Notes under the pieces: model-generated | Told to the model about the DNA's origin: nothing | Seen by the model: only the letters and a program-made list of their open reading frames with translations | Databases searched by the model: none | Position numbers and translations under genes: made by a program | Shown: piece by piece, positions 51,759 through 60,179 of the stretch | Position numbering within the stretch: the first letter of the stretch is position 1 | Layout of the letters: every line of letters starts with the position of its first letter | Assembly (NCBI RefSeq): GCF_030622045.1 | Contig: NZ_CP130886.1 | Location: 6,828,001-6,892,000 of the forward strand | Length of the DNA stretch: 64,000 bases | From: Planctellipticum variicoloris | GTDB lineage: Bacteria; Planctomycetota; Planctomycetia; Planctomycetales; Planctomycetaceae | Direction of reading: 5' to 3'

Positions 51759-53213
51759 TCAGAAATCGTCGCCGCCGATCACGACGAAACGCGGTCCCCT
51801 GGGGGTGTGGATGTAAAACAGGACTCCATTGCCCGCCGCGAGTCCGGTCTCTGTCGCGGAGAAGTCTGCCGCAGACGAGACCGGCGTCCTGCCGACGCGT
51901 TCGATGACCATGCCCTTCTGCAGTCCGGCGGCGGCCGCCGGGCTGCCCGGCTGAACCGAGTCGATCAGAACGCCGCGGACGGGGTCCCGATATCCGCTCT
52001 GTCGAACCGCCTCGGGAGTCGCCTCGTGGACCGCCAGCCCGAGATCGGCGTAGGAGCCGGCTCGGATTTGTGCAGCTCCGGCGGCGTCCGTGCGTGGCAC
52101 TCGATGCGTCAATTGAAGATGGTCGGGCAGTTTGCCGACCGTGATCTGCACGTCGCTGGATTCGCCGTTGCGGATGATCTGGAGTGGATAGGTCTTGCCC
52201 GCGTCCAGATGCTCTACGACGCTCGTGAGATGCCGTGCATCCATGATCGGTCGGCCGTCCAGCCGCGTAATGACATCGCCGGGCTGGAGCATGGCGTCTG
52301 CGGCGGGAGAGTCCGGATGCACGCCGCTGATCAGGGCCCCTTCGCCGCGGGGGATATTGAACTGTCGCGCCAGCTCCCGGTTGAGCGGTTGCGTGTGCAC
52401 GCCGAGATATCCGCGATGCACGATTCCGTGATCGATAAGCTGGCGGCTGGACCAGCGGACCAGGTTGCTGGGAGCCGCCACTCCCCGGCGATCGAGATTT
52501 TCATTCCATTCCGAAACGGTCGATGTGATGCCCACCACCTCGCCGGCAAGATTCAGGATCGGGCCGCCGCCTACGTTCAAGGCCGCATCCGTCAGCAGGA
52601 AATCTTCGCCGCGCGCCGCGCCGGGCCCCGGGACGATGCCGTTGAGGATTCCCGCATGGGCCAACGGCGTCAGTCGCGATGAGCGTCCGAGCGCCAGCAC
52701 CCAGTCTCCGACTTGCATCGCATCGCTGTCTCCCAATGGCAGCGCCGGCAAGGGCGCGAGCGGGGAGATCTCGATCACTGCGGTGTTGGTGCGAGGATCG
52801 GCCCGTACGCTCGATGCAACAAACTCAGAACCATCATGGGTCCGCACGACGACTCGCTCGGCGCCGAAGACCAGTTCGCTCGTGGTCAGGACCTGCCCCG
52901 ACGGAGCAATGACGAATCCAGAGCCGACAACGCGTCTCGCGAGCGGCCCCTCGCAGCGTCGTGTCGGGTGGCTAATGGCGTCGATGGAAACGATGCTGGG
53001 AAGCGCATGGCGGGCCAGATTGCGAAAGGCCACAGAGAAGTCGCCAAACTCGCGCTGAGCCGGCGCGACTTCCGGACCGCGACGTTCGGCGGGTGGCGGC
53101 TCTCCGATGGATCGCTGGGCCACCGACGCCTCGGTCATGACCACAATGCCCAGCAGAGCCAGGAGGCTCGACAGGGCGACAACTCGCGAAGTGGACGTGT
53201 TCATTTGACGCAT
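51759..53213 (-). CDS. HtrA/DegP-like protein with two PDZ domains and no catalytic triad
   Basis: 484 residues from the ATG at 53213 (GGGAG seven bases upstream). A signal peptide (VVALSSLLALLGIVVMTEAS) is followed by a trypsin-like fold and two PDZ domains (near 285-375, GYLGVHTQPLNRELARQF, and 395-480, LIDSVQPGSPAAAAGLQKG). All three catalytic positions are lost: the His of the TNNHV motif is Glu (LTTSELVFG), the Asp of TDLAV is Asn (TNTAVIEI), and the GNSGGP loop is shortened to NVGGGPIL without Ser. It is therefore a pseudoprotease, probably a periplasmic binding or scaffold protein (inference). Confidence 0.88.
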   Translation of the reverse strand: MRQMNTSTSRVVALSSLLALLGIVVMTEASVAQRSIGEPPPAERRGPEVAPAQREFGDFSVAFRNLARHALPSIVSIDAISHPTRRCEGPLARRVVGSGFVIAPSGQVLTTSELVFGAERVVVRTHDGSEFVASSVRADPRTNTAVIEISPLAPLPALPLGDSDAMQVGDWVLALGRSSRLTPLAHAGILNGIVPGPGAARGEDFLLTDAALNVGGGPILNLAGEVVGITSTVSEWNENLDRRGVAAPSNLVRWSSRQLIDHGIVHRGYLGVHTQPLNRELARQFNIPRGEGALISGVHPDSPAADAMLQPGDVITRLDGRPIMDARHLTSVVEHLDAGKTYPLQIIRNGESSDVQITVGKLPDHLQLTHRVPRTDAAGAAQIRAGSYADLGLAVHEATPEAVRQSGYRDPVRGVLIDSVQPGSPAAAAGLQKGMVIERVGRTPVSSAADFSATETGLAAGNGVLFYIHTPRGPRFVVIGGDDF

Positions 53214-53435
53214 TCTCATTCTCCCTGCTGCAACAGCGACACAATGATGCTTCTCGCGGCAGGTCAACTGCGGTGAGGTCTTCAAACTCCTTGCCGCGGC
53301 AACTCCACAATGTGACTTCCCGCAACTCGTCTGAATGACGTAACACGGGTCTGAACTCGTCGACCGCGTTCCCCAATACGCCGGGCGCATGGACTGCATC
53401 GCCCGTTCGTCGGAGAGAGACGAGTCGCTGCCCCG

Positions 53436-53470
53436 TCAGGCCGTCATTGGCCTCCGCAATGACGGCCTGA
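53436..53470. terminator. Perfect 14-bp hairpin between genes
   Basis: tcaggccgtcattg and caatgacggcctga flank a seven-base loop, ten bases after the stop of the 75-aa membrane gene. No T-run follows, so it may be a processing or weak terminator structure. Confidence 0.55.
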
Positions 53471-53479
53471 ACCAGGGCG

Positions 53480-53707
53480 CTACGATTTCCTGGATCCCAT
53501 GACGATCAAGACAACTCCGCCAGCAATTGCGAGTCCTCCCAGAATCGGCGGCACAGGCCACGTCCGCTTCGTGTCGGCGGTGGCCTTGACCGGACCGACG
53601 TCAATGATGACATCACGGCTCGTGTAAGGGATGCCGCGATAGAACAGGCCGATCGCCCCCGCCGCGATCAGAATTGCCCCGACAATGACCAGCGAGTTGA
53701 TACGCAT
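53480..53707 (-). CDS. Small membrane protein (75 aa, DUF3185-like)
   Basis: Two transmembrane helices (SLVIVGAILIAAGAIGLFYR and PPILGGLAIAGGVVLIVMGS) flank a polar loop (YTSRDVIIDVGPVKATADTK). The layout resembles small DUF3185-type proteins; the family assignment is uncertain. Followed by the hairpin at 53436. Confidence 0.65.
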   Translation of the reverse strand: MRINSLVIVGAILIAAGAIGLFYRGIPYTSRDVIIDVGPVKATADTKRTWPVPPILGGLAIAGGVVLIVMGSRKS

Positions 53708-53772
53708 GGACGCGAAATCCTTGATTCTGTGAGTGGCTCTGACGGCCGTTGAACCGGTCCGCGACTGTGTGG

Positions 53773-55560
53773 TTACGACCTGGGCTGCTCTTTCTCCTTG
53801 CCGCCCTTTGGCTCCGCATTGGAGCGACCCGGTTTCGGTTCGGCCTTCGGCATTGGCTTCGGTTCAGCCTTTGGACCAGGCTTTGGTTCTACTTTCGGGG
53901 CAGCTTTCGGTTCGGCCCTCGGGGCAGGCTTCGGTGCCGCTTTCGGAGCCGGCTTTGGTTCAACTCGTGGAGCAGGCTTGGGCTCTGCTTTCGGGGCTGC
54001 TTTTGGTTCAGCCCTTGGAGTAGGCTTCGGTTCCGCTTTCGGGTCTGGCTTCCGATCGGCCTTCGGCGCTGGCTTCGGTTCGGCCTTCGGCATTGGCTTG
54101 CTTGTCGGCTGGCGGCCCGTCACGTTCGGCCGACTCCTGGGCGATTCGCCTTTGACCACCGGCGCTCGCGGTTTCGGCTCGACCTTCGGGTCGGATGGTG
54201 GCGCCTCGTGAGACTTTGGTGGCGCGTGGTCTTTGCCAAGTTGATCGGGCGACCGCGCCAGAATCGGAGACTTCGGAAGCTTCACTCGAGCCGGCTCGGA
54301 TTCCGTCGTGGGTTTCTCGCTGGAGGTCTTCGCTGTTTTGGACTCCAGCTTCTGCCGTTCAACGCCGAATTGACGGACTTCCTGCCCATGCTTGGCCAGT
54401 GCCTGCTGCTCGTCCTTCGTCACGGGCTGAAATCGCAACGCGGTGTCTTTGCTACTGGCCACTTCTTCGAGCGACGTGGCCGCCACCAGGTTCTTTTCCA
54501 GCGATGCGTCGCCAGTCTTGAGAACGGCCTGCTGGGCGACCAGCGTTCGCGGCGGCCGAGCGGCTTCGTGATCGACACGGTCCTGGTAAGTGGTCTGGAC
54601 GGATTTCTCCCATGCCGAGTTCTGCCGATTCTGCCAGCGCTGCTGGGCGTAAAACGGATCGTATCCGTATCCACCGGAATTAAACGAGAACCACGGGGAG
54701 AAGCCCATGCTGGCGTAGCTGGGACCGTAGTAGTCCCCGAAGTAGTAGTGGTTGTAATTCGGCCGCAGGAAGAGCTGATTGCCGAACACGGCCGTGCTGA
54801 TCACGATGGCTGGCGAGTAGGTGAAACCTTGTTGCGCATAGATCCCTGGCGCGAAATAGACCGGCGCAAACAGGACCCCGCGACGGGCGACTGAATAGTC
54901 GTAGTATCCGTTGACGAAGACGTAGCCTCGGGGCGACCACAGGTAATGAGACGGAACCCAGACCCAGTTCTCCTGGGCCGCGGACCAGTAGCCGGGTTGC
55001 CAGGCATACCGGTTCTCATTCCAAACCCAGCTCCCAGGGATCCAGATCTGATCGGCCGAGGGGGCGGCGACGTTCGGACCCGCTTCGACGGATGCCGGCG
55101 GCTCCGGCAGATAGACATTCTCACTCTCTTTGGCATCGGCCCAATACCCGGAAGTCCATTGAAACTCCCGGCCGGACTGGCCCCAGTAACCGGGCACCCA
55201 TTGGCGGCCCGGAGGAAGGGCGCGCCAGATGCCGCTGACCCACAGGAAGTCCTCACGCTCGTCGTCCCAGGCCCAGTAACCGGGAATCCACGCAACATTC
55301 TCTCCTTCCGGTTTCTGATCGGGCGGCAATTCCTCAATGGCGTCCGGCGGCGCTTTCGGCACCACGATGCCCGGCTGCGGATCGAATGTGACGGTTTCGG
55401 CAAACGCCTCGTGAACGGGACCTCTTGTGAGGACTTCCACTCCCTTCACGGCGCCGGCCGACGTCTGTTGCGCTGCAACGCGCCTGTCCCAGTTGAACTG
55501 TGTGCCAACGGTCACCACTGCGGCGACCAGGCAGCCCTTCAATACGTACTGCGAGTTCAT
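53773..55560 (-). CDS. Secreted YXWGXW-repeat protein with Lys-Pro-Glu-rich tail
   Basis: 595 residues from the ATG at 55560 (MNSQYVLKGCLVAAVVTVGT, a signal peptide). Residues about 75-250 contain at least six aromatic repeats of the type WIPGYWAWDDER, WVPGYWGQSG, WQPGYWSAAQ, WVPSHYLWSPRG. A Tyr/Phe/Gly-rich stretch follows, then a charged linker, and the last 150 residues are near-repeats of KAEPKPAPR, low complexity. YXWGXW proteins are exported and common in planctomycetes and other bacteria; the tail could bind acidic wall or DNA. No enzymatic motif. Confidence 0.85.
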   Translation of the reverse strand: MNSQYVLKGCLVAAVVTVGTQFNWDRRVAAQQTSAGAVKGVEVLTRGPVHEAFAETVTFDPQPGIVVPKAPPDAIEELPPDQKPEGENVAWIPGYWAWDDEREDFLWVSGIWRALPPGRQWVPGYWGQSGREFQWTSGYWADAKESENVYLPEPPASVEAGPNVAAPSADQIWIPGSWVWNENRYAWQPGYWSAAQENWVWVPSHYLWSPRGYVFVNGYYDYSVARRGVLFAPVYFAPGIYAQQGFTYSPAIVISTAVFGNQLFLRPNYNHYYFGDYYGPSYASMGFSPWFSFNSGGYGYDPFYAQQRWQNRQNSAWEKSVQTTYQDRVDHEAARPPRTLVAQQAVLKTGDASLEKNLVAATSLEEVASSKDTALRFQPVTKDEQQALAKHGQEVRQFGVERQKLESKTAKTSSEKPTTESEPARVKLPKSPILARSPDQLGKDHAPPKSHEAPPSDPKVEPKPRAPVVKGESPRSRPNVTGRQPTSKPMPKAEPKPAPKADRKPDPKAEPKPTPRAEPKAAPKAEPKPAPRVEPKPAPKAAPKPAPRAEPKAAPKVEPKPGPKAEPKPMPKAEPKPGRSNAEPKGGKEKEQPRS

Positions 55561-55740
55561 GAACGGATTCCTTGTGAGATTGCATCCGCGCATCGAGTTG
55601 CTCGTGCGTCGGATGGATTGACGAATCCCGTGAGGCAAACGGGGAGACTGCCGCGACCCATGTCGCCGCGAACGGGCTGCAGACGCTGTTCCAGGGACTC
55701 CAGCCCGCTCCGACGACGGCCATTGCAGATCCAAGCCTGA

Positions 55741-56175
55741 TTATTTGTTGACGTGCTTCGGCATCTCGCGACATTCCTTGGCACATTCGCGGCACGTCTT
55801 CGCGCAGTCCTTCATATGCTTGTCGTCCGGGAACTTCTCGCAGGCTGCGGCGCATTCGTCGCAACATTTTGCGCAGCAATCCTGCATGTGCCGGGCGAGG
55901 GGGCTCTGCCGGGCGCAGAGTGTCGCGCACGACTTGCAGCACTCGGCGCAGTCGATGCAGAGCTGAGCCGTTCCGGCGTGTTCCTTCTTGCCGTCCACCA
56001 GGAGTGTCAGGCAGTGCTTGAAGCACGAATCGCACTGAAGCTGACAGTCCGCGCAGACTTTGGCGCACTTCGTGAAGTGTTTGGCGTGCTCTTCCTGGGC
56101 GCAAGCCACGTTTGTGACGGAGGCCGTTACGGCGACGGTCAGCACAGCCGCCATCAGACAGAGTGTTCGCAGCAT
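55741..56175 (-). CDS. Exported Csp-like copper-storage protein
   Basis: 144 residues starting MLRTLCLMAAVLTVAVTASV (signal peptide); the ATG at 56175 has AAGGA seven bases upstream. The mature chain has about 22 Cys arranged along four helices in CxxxC and CxxC patterns (KCAKVCADCQLQCDSCFKHC, CIDCAECCKSCATLC, CCAKCCDECAAACE), as in Csp1-type four-helix bundles that store many Cu(I) ions. The signal peptide implies an exported copper store. No copper-responsive regulator is next to it. Confidence 0.88.
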   Translation of the reverse strand: MLRTLCLMAAVLTVAVTASVTNVACAQEEHAKHFTKCAKVCADCQLQCDSCFKHCLTLLVDGKKEHAGTAQLCIDCAECCKSCATLCARQSPLARHMQDCCAKCCDECAAACEKFPDDKHMKDCAKTCRECAKECREMPKHVNK

Positions 56176-56270
56176 TTCAGTTCCTTTCACAGTTTCCCGC
56201 GTCAGCCGTCACAGACCTTCTGTGGCAGCCAGCCGCGGATTGATTTCCACCAGTCCGCTGTACCCGCCGA

Positions 56271-57017
56271 CTACTCTTTCGCAGCAACGGTCAGCTTCAG
56301 CTCATTGGCCGCGTCGGCGCCCTCCGCGGGGTGGCCGGTCACTTTGATGGTGAAGTCGCCCAGGGCCGCGTCGTCCGCGGCTGTCAGCGTGATCTGCGTT
56401 TCGGCGGCGCCGGCTTTGATCACTGGAGCGGCCGGCTCCAGCGTCACGCCCGTCGGCAGGTCGCCGAACTTGAGGGCGACGTCCTGGTCGAACGTCTTGT
56501 CGCGCGAGATGCCGATCGAGACCGTTTGCGCAGTTCCCTGTTTGACGGAGGTCGACAGGCGGGGCGTACTCAGCGTGAATGTGTCCTTGGCGGCAATGGT
56601 GAGCTTGAACTCGACCGTGGCGTCGCCCCCCTTGGTCGGATGCCCCGTCACCTTGATCTGGAAATCGCCCAGCGGCGCTTCGTCGCTGGCTTTGAAGACG
56701 ATCTTCGCGTCGGTTTCGCCGTGCTTGATGGCGGGATTGCCGGGCTCGATCGTCACCCCTTTGGGAACGTCCGAGAACTTCAGCGTCACGTCTTCGTCGA
56801 AGTTCTTGGCCCGCTTGATGCCGACCGTGGCGTCGGCCTGCGCGCCCTGCTGGAGCGAGGACGAGAGCATCGGGACCGTCAGATTGAAGGTGTCTTCGGT
56901 CTGTCCATAGGCCGGCGCCTTGCCGGTCGAGCCTGGCCCGCCCGGCGTCCCTTGCGTGCAGCCCGCGAGGGCCGTCAGTGCGATCGCCGCCAGAGTTGCA
57001 AATGTTGACTTCATCAT
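56271..57017 (-). CDS. Lipoprotein with two tandem beta-sandwich repeats
   Basis: About 248 residues. The signal peptide ends in a lipobox (AIALTALAGCTQGTPG). Two homologous repeats of about 100 residues follow: the first around FNLTVPMLSSSLQQGAQADA to DFQIKVTGHPTKGG, the second around FTLSTPRLSTSVKQGTAQTV to DFTIKVTGHPAEGA. The repeats resemble NEW3/Ig-like domains of surface proteins. Binding partner unknown. Duplicated ends suggest an internal gene duplication. Confidence 0.82.
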   Translation of the reverse strand: MMKSTFATLAAIALTALAGCTQGTPGGPGSTGKAPAYGQTEDTFNLTVPMLSSSLQQGAQADATVGIKRAKNFDEDVTLKFSDVPKGVTIEPGNPAIKHGETDAKIVFKASDEAPLGDFQIKVTGHPTKGGDATVEFKLTIAAKDTFTLSTPRLSTSVKQGTAQTVSIGISRDKTFDQDVALKFGDLPTGVTLEPAAPVIKAGAAETQITLTAADDAALGDFTIKVTGHPAEGADAANELKLTVAAKE

Positions 57018-57117
57018 TGTGAATCGCCTTCTTTGTGATTTTGCGGAGAACGGCCACGTTCGCACATTGCGGGCGCGGCTGGGCTCCGTGTGTCGTTGCT
57101 GCTGATCTGGACCCGGT

Positions 57118-57321
57118 TTAGAGCTTCAGTTCGCGGACGAACTCGTCAATCTCTTTCTCCGCCTGCTCTTTGGCGTAGCCGTAGCGTTCCTGCAGCAGCC
57201 CGGCCAGCTCATCGCGCTTGCCGGCGATCACGGTCAGGTCATCGTCGGTGAGCTTGCCCCACTTCTGTTTCGCCTTGCCGGTCCATTGTTTCCAGCGGCC
57301 CGAAATCTGTTCCCAGTTCAT
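57118..57321 (-). CDS. CsbD-family stress protein (67 aa)
   Basis: MNWEQISGRWKQWTGKAKQK, then WGKLTDDDLTVIAGKRDELA and LLQERYGYAKEQAEKEIDEF: the longer, classic CsbD/YjbJ pattern. Located 12 bp after the DUF883-like gene, in the same transcription direction. General stress protein of unknown biochemical role. Confidence 0.92.
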   Translation of the reverse strand: MNWEQISGRWKQWTGKAKQKWGKLTDDDLTVIAGKRDELAGLLQERYGYAKEQAEKEIDEFVRELKL

Positions 57322-57333
57322 GGTCAGTGCTCC

Positions 57334-57885
57334 TCAAAGAGAACGTGCTGTGCCGAATTGACGATTCAACGGCCGGCCTGGGCCGGGTAGTGATTGCGCG
57401 GCCAGTGGGATGTTCGCCGCTTCCGGTGCGGTTGCTTCGGTTGACGCAGTCTGCGCCGGCGACTGCGGAAAGACGCGATTCAGCGCCAACGGCAGTGCCA
57501 TGGCGATCGCGTCCCGGAGCACGCCGGCAAGCGAACCGAACAAGCCGGCGCTCGTCGGGAGCCGGTCTTGGGGCGATGCGCCGGTCGGTCGATCGACGTC
57601 GACGGTCTGTCTTGCCTTTGACGACGACAGCCGCGCCACCAGACAGCCCAGGGCAAAAGACGCCCCGACGGCGAGCCACGGGTGCTGCTGCACCTGCCTC
57701 CGCAGATCCAGCGTCTGGCTGACCGACTGCACTGCGTCGCGGACGCTGGTCATCGTGTCGGCAACGACCGCTCCGGTCGACTGCATTCCGTCCGACACGC
57801 GGCTCTCGAGCGACTCGAGTTTCTCCGAGAGATCGGTGCGGGTCTGATTCATCTGGCTGCGGATGGTTGCGAGGTCGTCGTCCAC
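57334..57885 (-). CDS. YqjD/ElaB-like (DUF883/DUF3618) membrane-anchored protein
   Basis: 183 residues from GTG at 57885, with AGGAG eight bases upstream and an overlap with the holin-like gene. The N-terminus is a long amphipathic helix (LATIRSQMNQTRTDLSEKLE), followed by a transmembrane segment in QQHPWLAVGASFALGCLVAR; the rest is a Pro/Ala-rich extension. E. coli YqjD and ElaB have this layout and can bind ribosomes at the inner membrane. With the YqjE-like gene upstream it mirrors the yqjDE pair. Confidence 0.75.
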   Translation of the reverse strand: MDDDLATIRSQMNQTRTDLSEKLESLESRVSDGMQSTGAVVADTMTSVRDAVQSVSQTLDLRRQVQQHPWLAVGASFALGCLVARLSSSKARQTVDVDRPTGASPQDRLPTSAGLFGSLAGVLRDAIAMALPLALNRVFPQSPAQTASTEATAPEAANIPLAAQSLPGPGRPLNRQFGTARSL

Positions 57886-58313
57886 AACGCGGTCTCCTGA
57901 ATGAGTTCGTCGGCCACATGGTTCCAGCTCGGAAAGGACCGCAACCGCAGCCGCCCGAAACAAACTAGTGCTGCGCTCAGTACCGACAGCACCGCACCGA
58001 CAATGGCGTAACAAGCTCCCAGCGGGAGCCACGCAGGATCAGTCCCGGCGGGACACGTCAGCCAGTGCAGTCCATGCACGAGGCTCAGGCAGAGCAGTCC
58101 GGCGGCAAGCAGCCCCAGCGCGACGCCGATGGCGACGACGGCTGTCGCCGCTTGCCGCAGCCGCAGGTTGGCGGCGATTTCCTGCCGAATGAGCCGGACC
58201 TGCTGGACGACCAGCGCCCGGAAATCGTCGATGATGCCGGCCACCAGCGACGCCATGTCGGCTTCGCCGGTCACCGGACCTTCGACCGTTGTTGCAGGAA
58301 CGTCGTCGGCCAT
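57849..58313 (-). CDS. YqjE-like holin-superfamily membrane protein (DUF1469)
   Basis: 154 residues. A cytoplasmic helical N-terminus (FRALVVQQVRLIRQEIAANL) precedes two transmembrane helices (AATAVVAIGVALGLLAAGLL and GACYAIVGAVLSVLSAALVC), the pattern of the phage-holin superfamily III proteins such as YqjE. It overlaps the YqjD-like gene by 37 bases and follows the 141-aa gene by two bases, so the three form one operon. Confidence 0.78.
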   Translation of the reverse strand: MADDVPATTVEGPVTGEADMASLVAGIIDDFRALVVQQVRLIRQEIAANLRLRQAATAVVAIGVALGLLAAGLLCLSLVHGLHWLTCPAGTDPAWLPLGACYAIVGAVLSVLSAALVCFGRLRLRSFPSWNHVADELIQETALWTTTSQPSAAR

Positions 58314-58315
58314 GC

Positions 58316-58741
58316 TCAGTCCCTCAGCGCGCGGCTTACGAGAAATCCCGCTGCGAATCCGGCAAAGATCGCGGCGACGGGATGCTGCCGAACCAGTTCG
58401 GTGATCATGGCCGAGGTTCCCGAGAGCTTGGCCTCTTCCAGGTACCGGCCCCCGCGCTGAACGGAATGCGCCACGGCCTGCGAGGCCGTTCCGAGCATTC
58501 CGTCGTGCGGCGTGTTTTCGCTGAGCAGGTCGCCCAGCCGTTCGATCTCGCTGCCGGCCCGGGCGGTCAGGTCGTCGGCCTGCTGGCCGATGCCGGTGAC
58601 GGCCTGCCTGGCCATCGCTCCAACCGCACTGGCGGCGTGACTGGCCATTTCGCCGGCCGCAGCGGCGGCGTCCCCCGCCTTGCCGCCCGCCTGAGTCCAT
58701 TCTTCACGACTGGCGCCGGGAGCGATCGTTGCATTCGCCAT
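58316..58741 (-). CDS. DUF883-like amphipathic protein with C-terminal membrane anchor (141 aa)
   Basis: Ala/Gly-rich amphipathic helices (GDAAAAAGEMASHAASAVGA, QQADDLTARAGSEIERLGDL) end in a glycine-zipper transmembrane segment (HPVAAIFAGFAAGFLVSRAL). Likely the third member of the YqjD-like set and first gene of this small operon. Function unknown. Confidence 0.7.
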   Translation of the reverse strand: MANATIAPGASREEWTQAGGKAGDAAAAAGEMASHAASAVGAMARQAVTGIGQQADDLTARAGSEIERLGDLLSENTPHDGMLGTASQAVAHSVQRGGRYLEEAKLSGTSAMITELVRQHPVAAIFAGFAAGFLVSRALRD

Positions 58742-58823
58742 GATTCGGTCTTTCTGAAAGAGGAGGTTCTGTCCGGACTGGATGTGTTTGAATTCGTTTG
58801 ACGGGGGCCGTCCGTGGCGACCG

Positions 58824-59216
58824 TCAGTGGTCGTCGTAAGCAACGTCGACGAACCGCTCGGCGGCGATCGCCGCCGAGATCTGCTCCAGCGCTGCACCGC
58901 GTTGCGAAGACTTCGAGATCCACGCCACGGTGTTCGAGGTCTTCAGTTCGGGAGGCTGCTCGCGGAGCTCGTTTCCGATAATGATGACCGCGATGTCCGT
59001 CATCAGGCGGTCGGACTGAATTGCGGCCAGGACGCCTTCACACCCGCCCCACGGCAGCTTGCGATCGACGACCAGCACCGCGGGTTCGAACTCGCGCAGA
59101 ACCCGGACGCACTCCAGTCCGTCCGCCGCGAGATCCACTTCATGACCGCAGTCCCACAGGTGGTACCGCAGAGCTTCGCGAAAGGCCTGGTCGGAGTCCG
59201 CGATCAAAACCAGCAT
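58824..59216 (-). CDS. Stand-alone response-regulator receiver protein
   Basis: 130 residues: MLVLIADSDQAFREALRYHL with acidic residues, the phospho-acceptor in AVLVVDRKLPWGGCEG, and the Lys in VAWISKSSQRG. The first acidic pair of canonical receivers is altered to DSD. No output domain, so it would act by protein interaction. No kinase is adjacent; the hybrid kinase at the right edge may be a partner (inference). Confidence 0.8.
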   Translation of the reverse strand: MLVLIADSDQAFREALRYHLWDCGHEVDLAADGLECVRVLREFEPAVLVVDRKLPWGGCEGVLAAIQSDRLMTDIAVIIIGNELREQPPELKTSNTVAWISKSSQRGAALEQISAAIAAERFVDVAYDDH

Positions 59217-59320
59217 GTTGTGTTCCTTGTCGAAGCGATGGTGATGTTGACCGGCCCGATTTCGTACCTCTTGTGTTTCCTGCTGACTGGCGACGTCTGA
59301 GTAAACCCCCGAGCGGGGCC

Positions 59321-59809
59321 TTAAGCCGCATCGGACCGGGACGGATCGGGGGTCTCGATTCCCAGCGCCGTCGCGAGAGACACCAGATGGTCCTGTTCCT
59401 GCACGAGGATCTCCCGGATCTGTTCGGCGAGTGCGTATTCTTCCAGCGCTTCGCATTGCCGGACGCGCCGGCGATAGCGGACAATCGTCTCGGTTTCGGC
59501 CTCCAGATCGAACCGCAGCATCTCTTCGGCGATCATCGAGGTCCTGACGGTCCTGGGAACCGCCAGCGGCTCCCCTCCCAGATAGTCGATCTGACCGGCG
59601 ATGATCAGAGCATGCGCGAGCTCTTCGGCCGCGTGCTTCTCCAGCTCGGCGGCAATCGCCATGTACTGCGGGCCGCGGATCACCTGCGAGTAAATCACAT
59701 AAGAGATGATCGCCTGGTACTCGCCGGCGAGGTCCTCGTTAAGCAACGCCACCAGGTCTTCCCGCGTGACGTCCTCGTGGTCATGAGCGACGTGCGTTGT
59801 TTCGATCAT
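59321..59809 (-). CDS. Ferritin-like (bacterioferritin-type) protein
   Basis: 162 residues forming a four-helix bundle. Di-iron ligands are visible as EDLAGEYQAIISYVIY, ELEKHAAEELAHALIIAGQI and the later EAETETIVRYRRRVRQCEAL and EQIREILVQEQDHLVSLATA. It should oxidise and store iron or protect against peroxide. The N-terminal HVAHDHEDVT adds His. The first codons overlap the DUF1328-like gene by 29 bases. Confidence 0.86.
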   Translation of the reverse strand: MIETTHVAHDHEDVTREDLVALLNEDLAGEYQAIISYVIYSQVIRGPQYMAIAAELEKHAAEELAHALIIAGQIDYLGGEPLAVPRTVRTSMIAEEMLRFDLEAETETIVRYRRRVRQCEALEEYALAEQIREILVQEQDHLVSLATALGIETPDPSRSDAA

Positions 59810-60056
59810 CGCATTTTCTTTCGTGGATCGGATTCAGGATCAATGTTCGGGAATGACTGCCGCGGAACTCTTTGAGCACTTCCCAGAACAGAGAAGGTTC
59901 CCTCAGGGTGCTGCCGACGAAGGAGGCCGCCGCCAGGACCAGGAAGAGCAGGGACGAGCCTTTCTCCCAGGTCCAGGCGGGCGGCGCATCCGCGCCGAAG
60001 CCGAAGACGGCCGCAACCAGAGCCGCGATCAGAAACACCAGGCCGGTCCTCGACAT
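59781..60056 (-). CDS. DUF1328-like small membrane protein (91 aa)
   Basis: MSRTGLVFLIAALVAAVFGF then GADAPPAWTWEKGSSLLFLV: two transmembrane helices with the VFLIAALVAAVFGFG pattern of DUF1328. Longer than usual by a basic C-terminal tail (HSRTLILNPIHERK). Overlaps the ferritin-like gene start. Confidence 0.72.
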   Translation of the reverse strand: MSRTGLVFLIAALVAAVFGFGADAPPAWTWEKGSSLLFLVLAAASFVGSTLREPSLFWEVLKEFRGSHSRTLILNPIHERKCDDRNNARRS

Positions 60057-60179
60057 TTCGAATGGCTCCTTCCGGACGCTTCGCGTCCCGATCGTTACTT
60101 GCTGAAGTCCAGCCCCTTGTCGTCGTCGGGCGCCCCCAGCAGTTTGAAGTTGAACGTCCCGTCTCCGCCGGGAACATCC

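Noticed and set aside
53773-54220. Repeats in the 3' part of the YXWGXW gene considered as a CRISPR or VNTR array
   Set aside because: They are degenerate codon-level repeats encoding Lys-Pro-Glu-Ala motifs, without uniform repeats and unique spacers.
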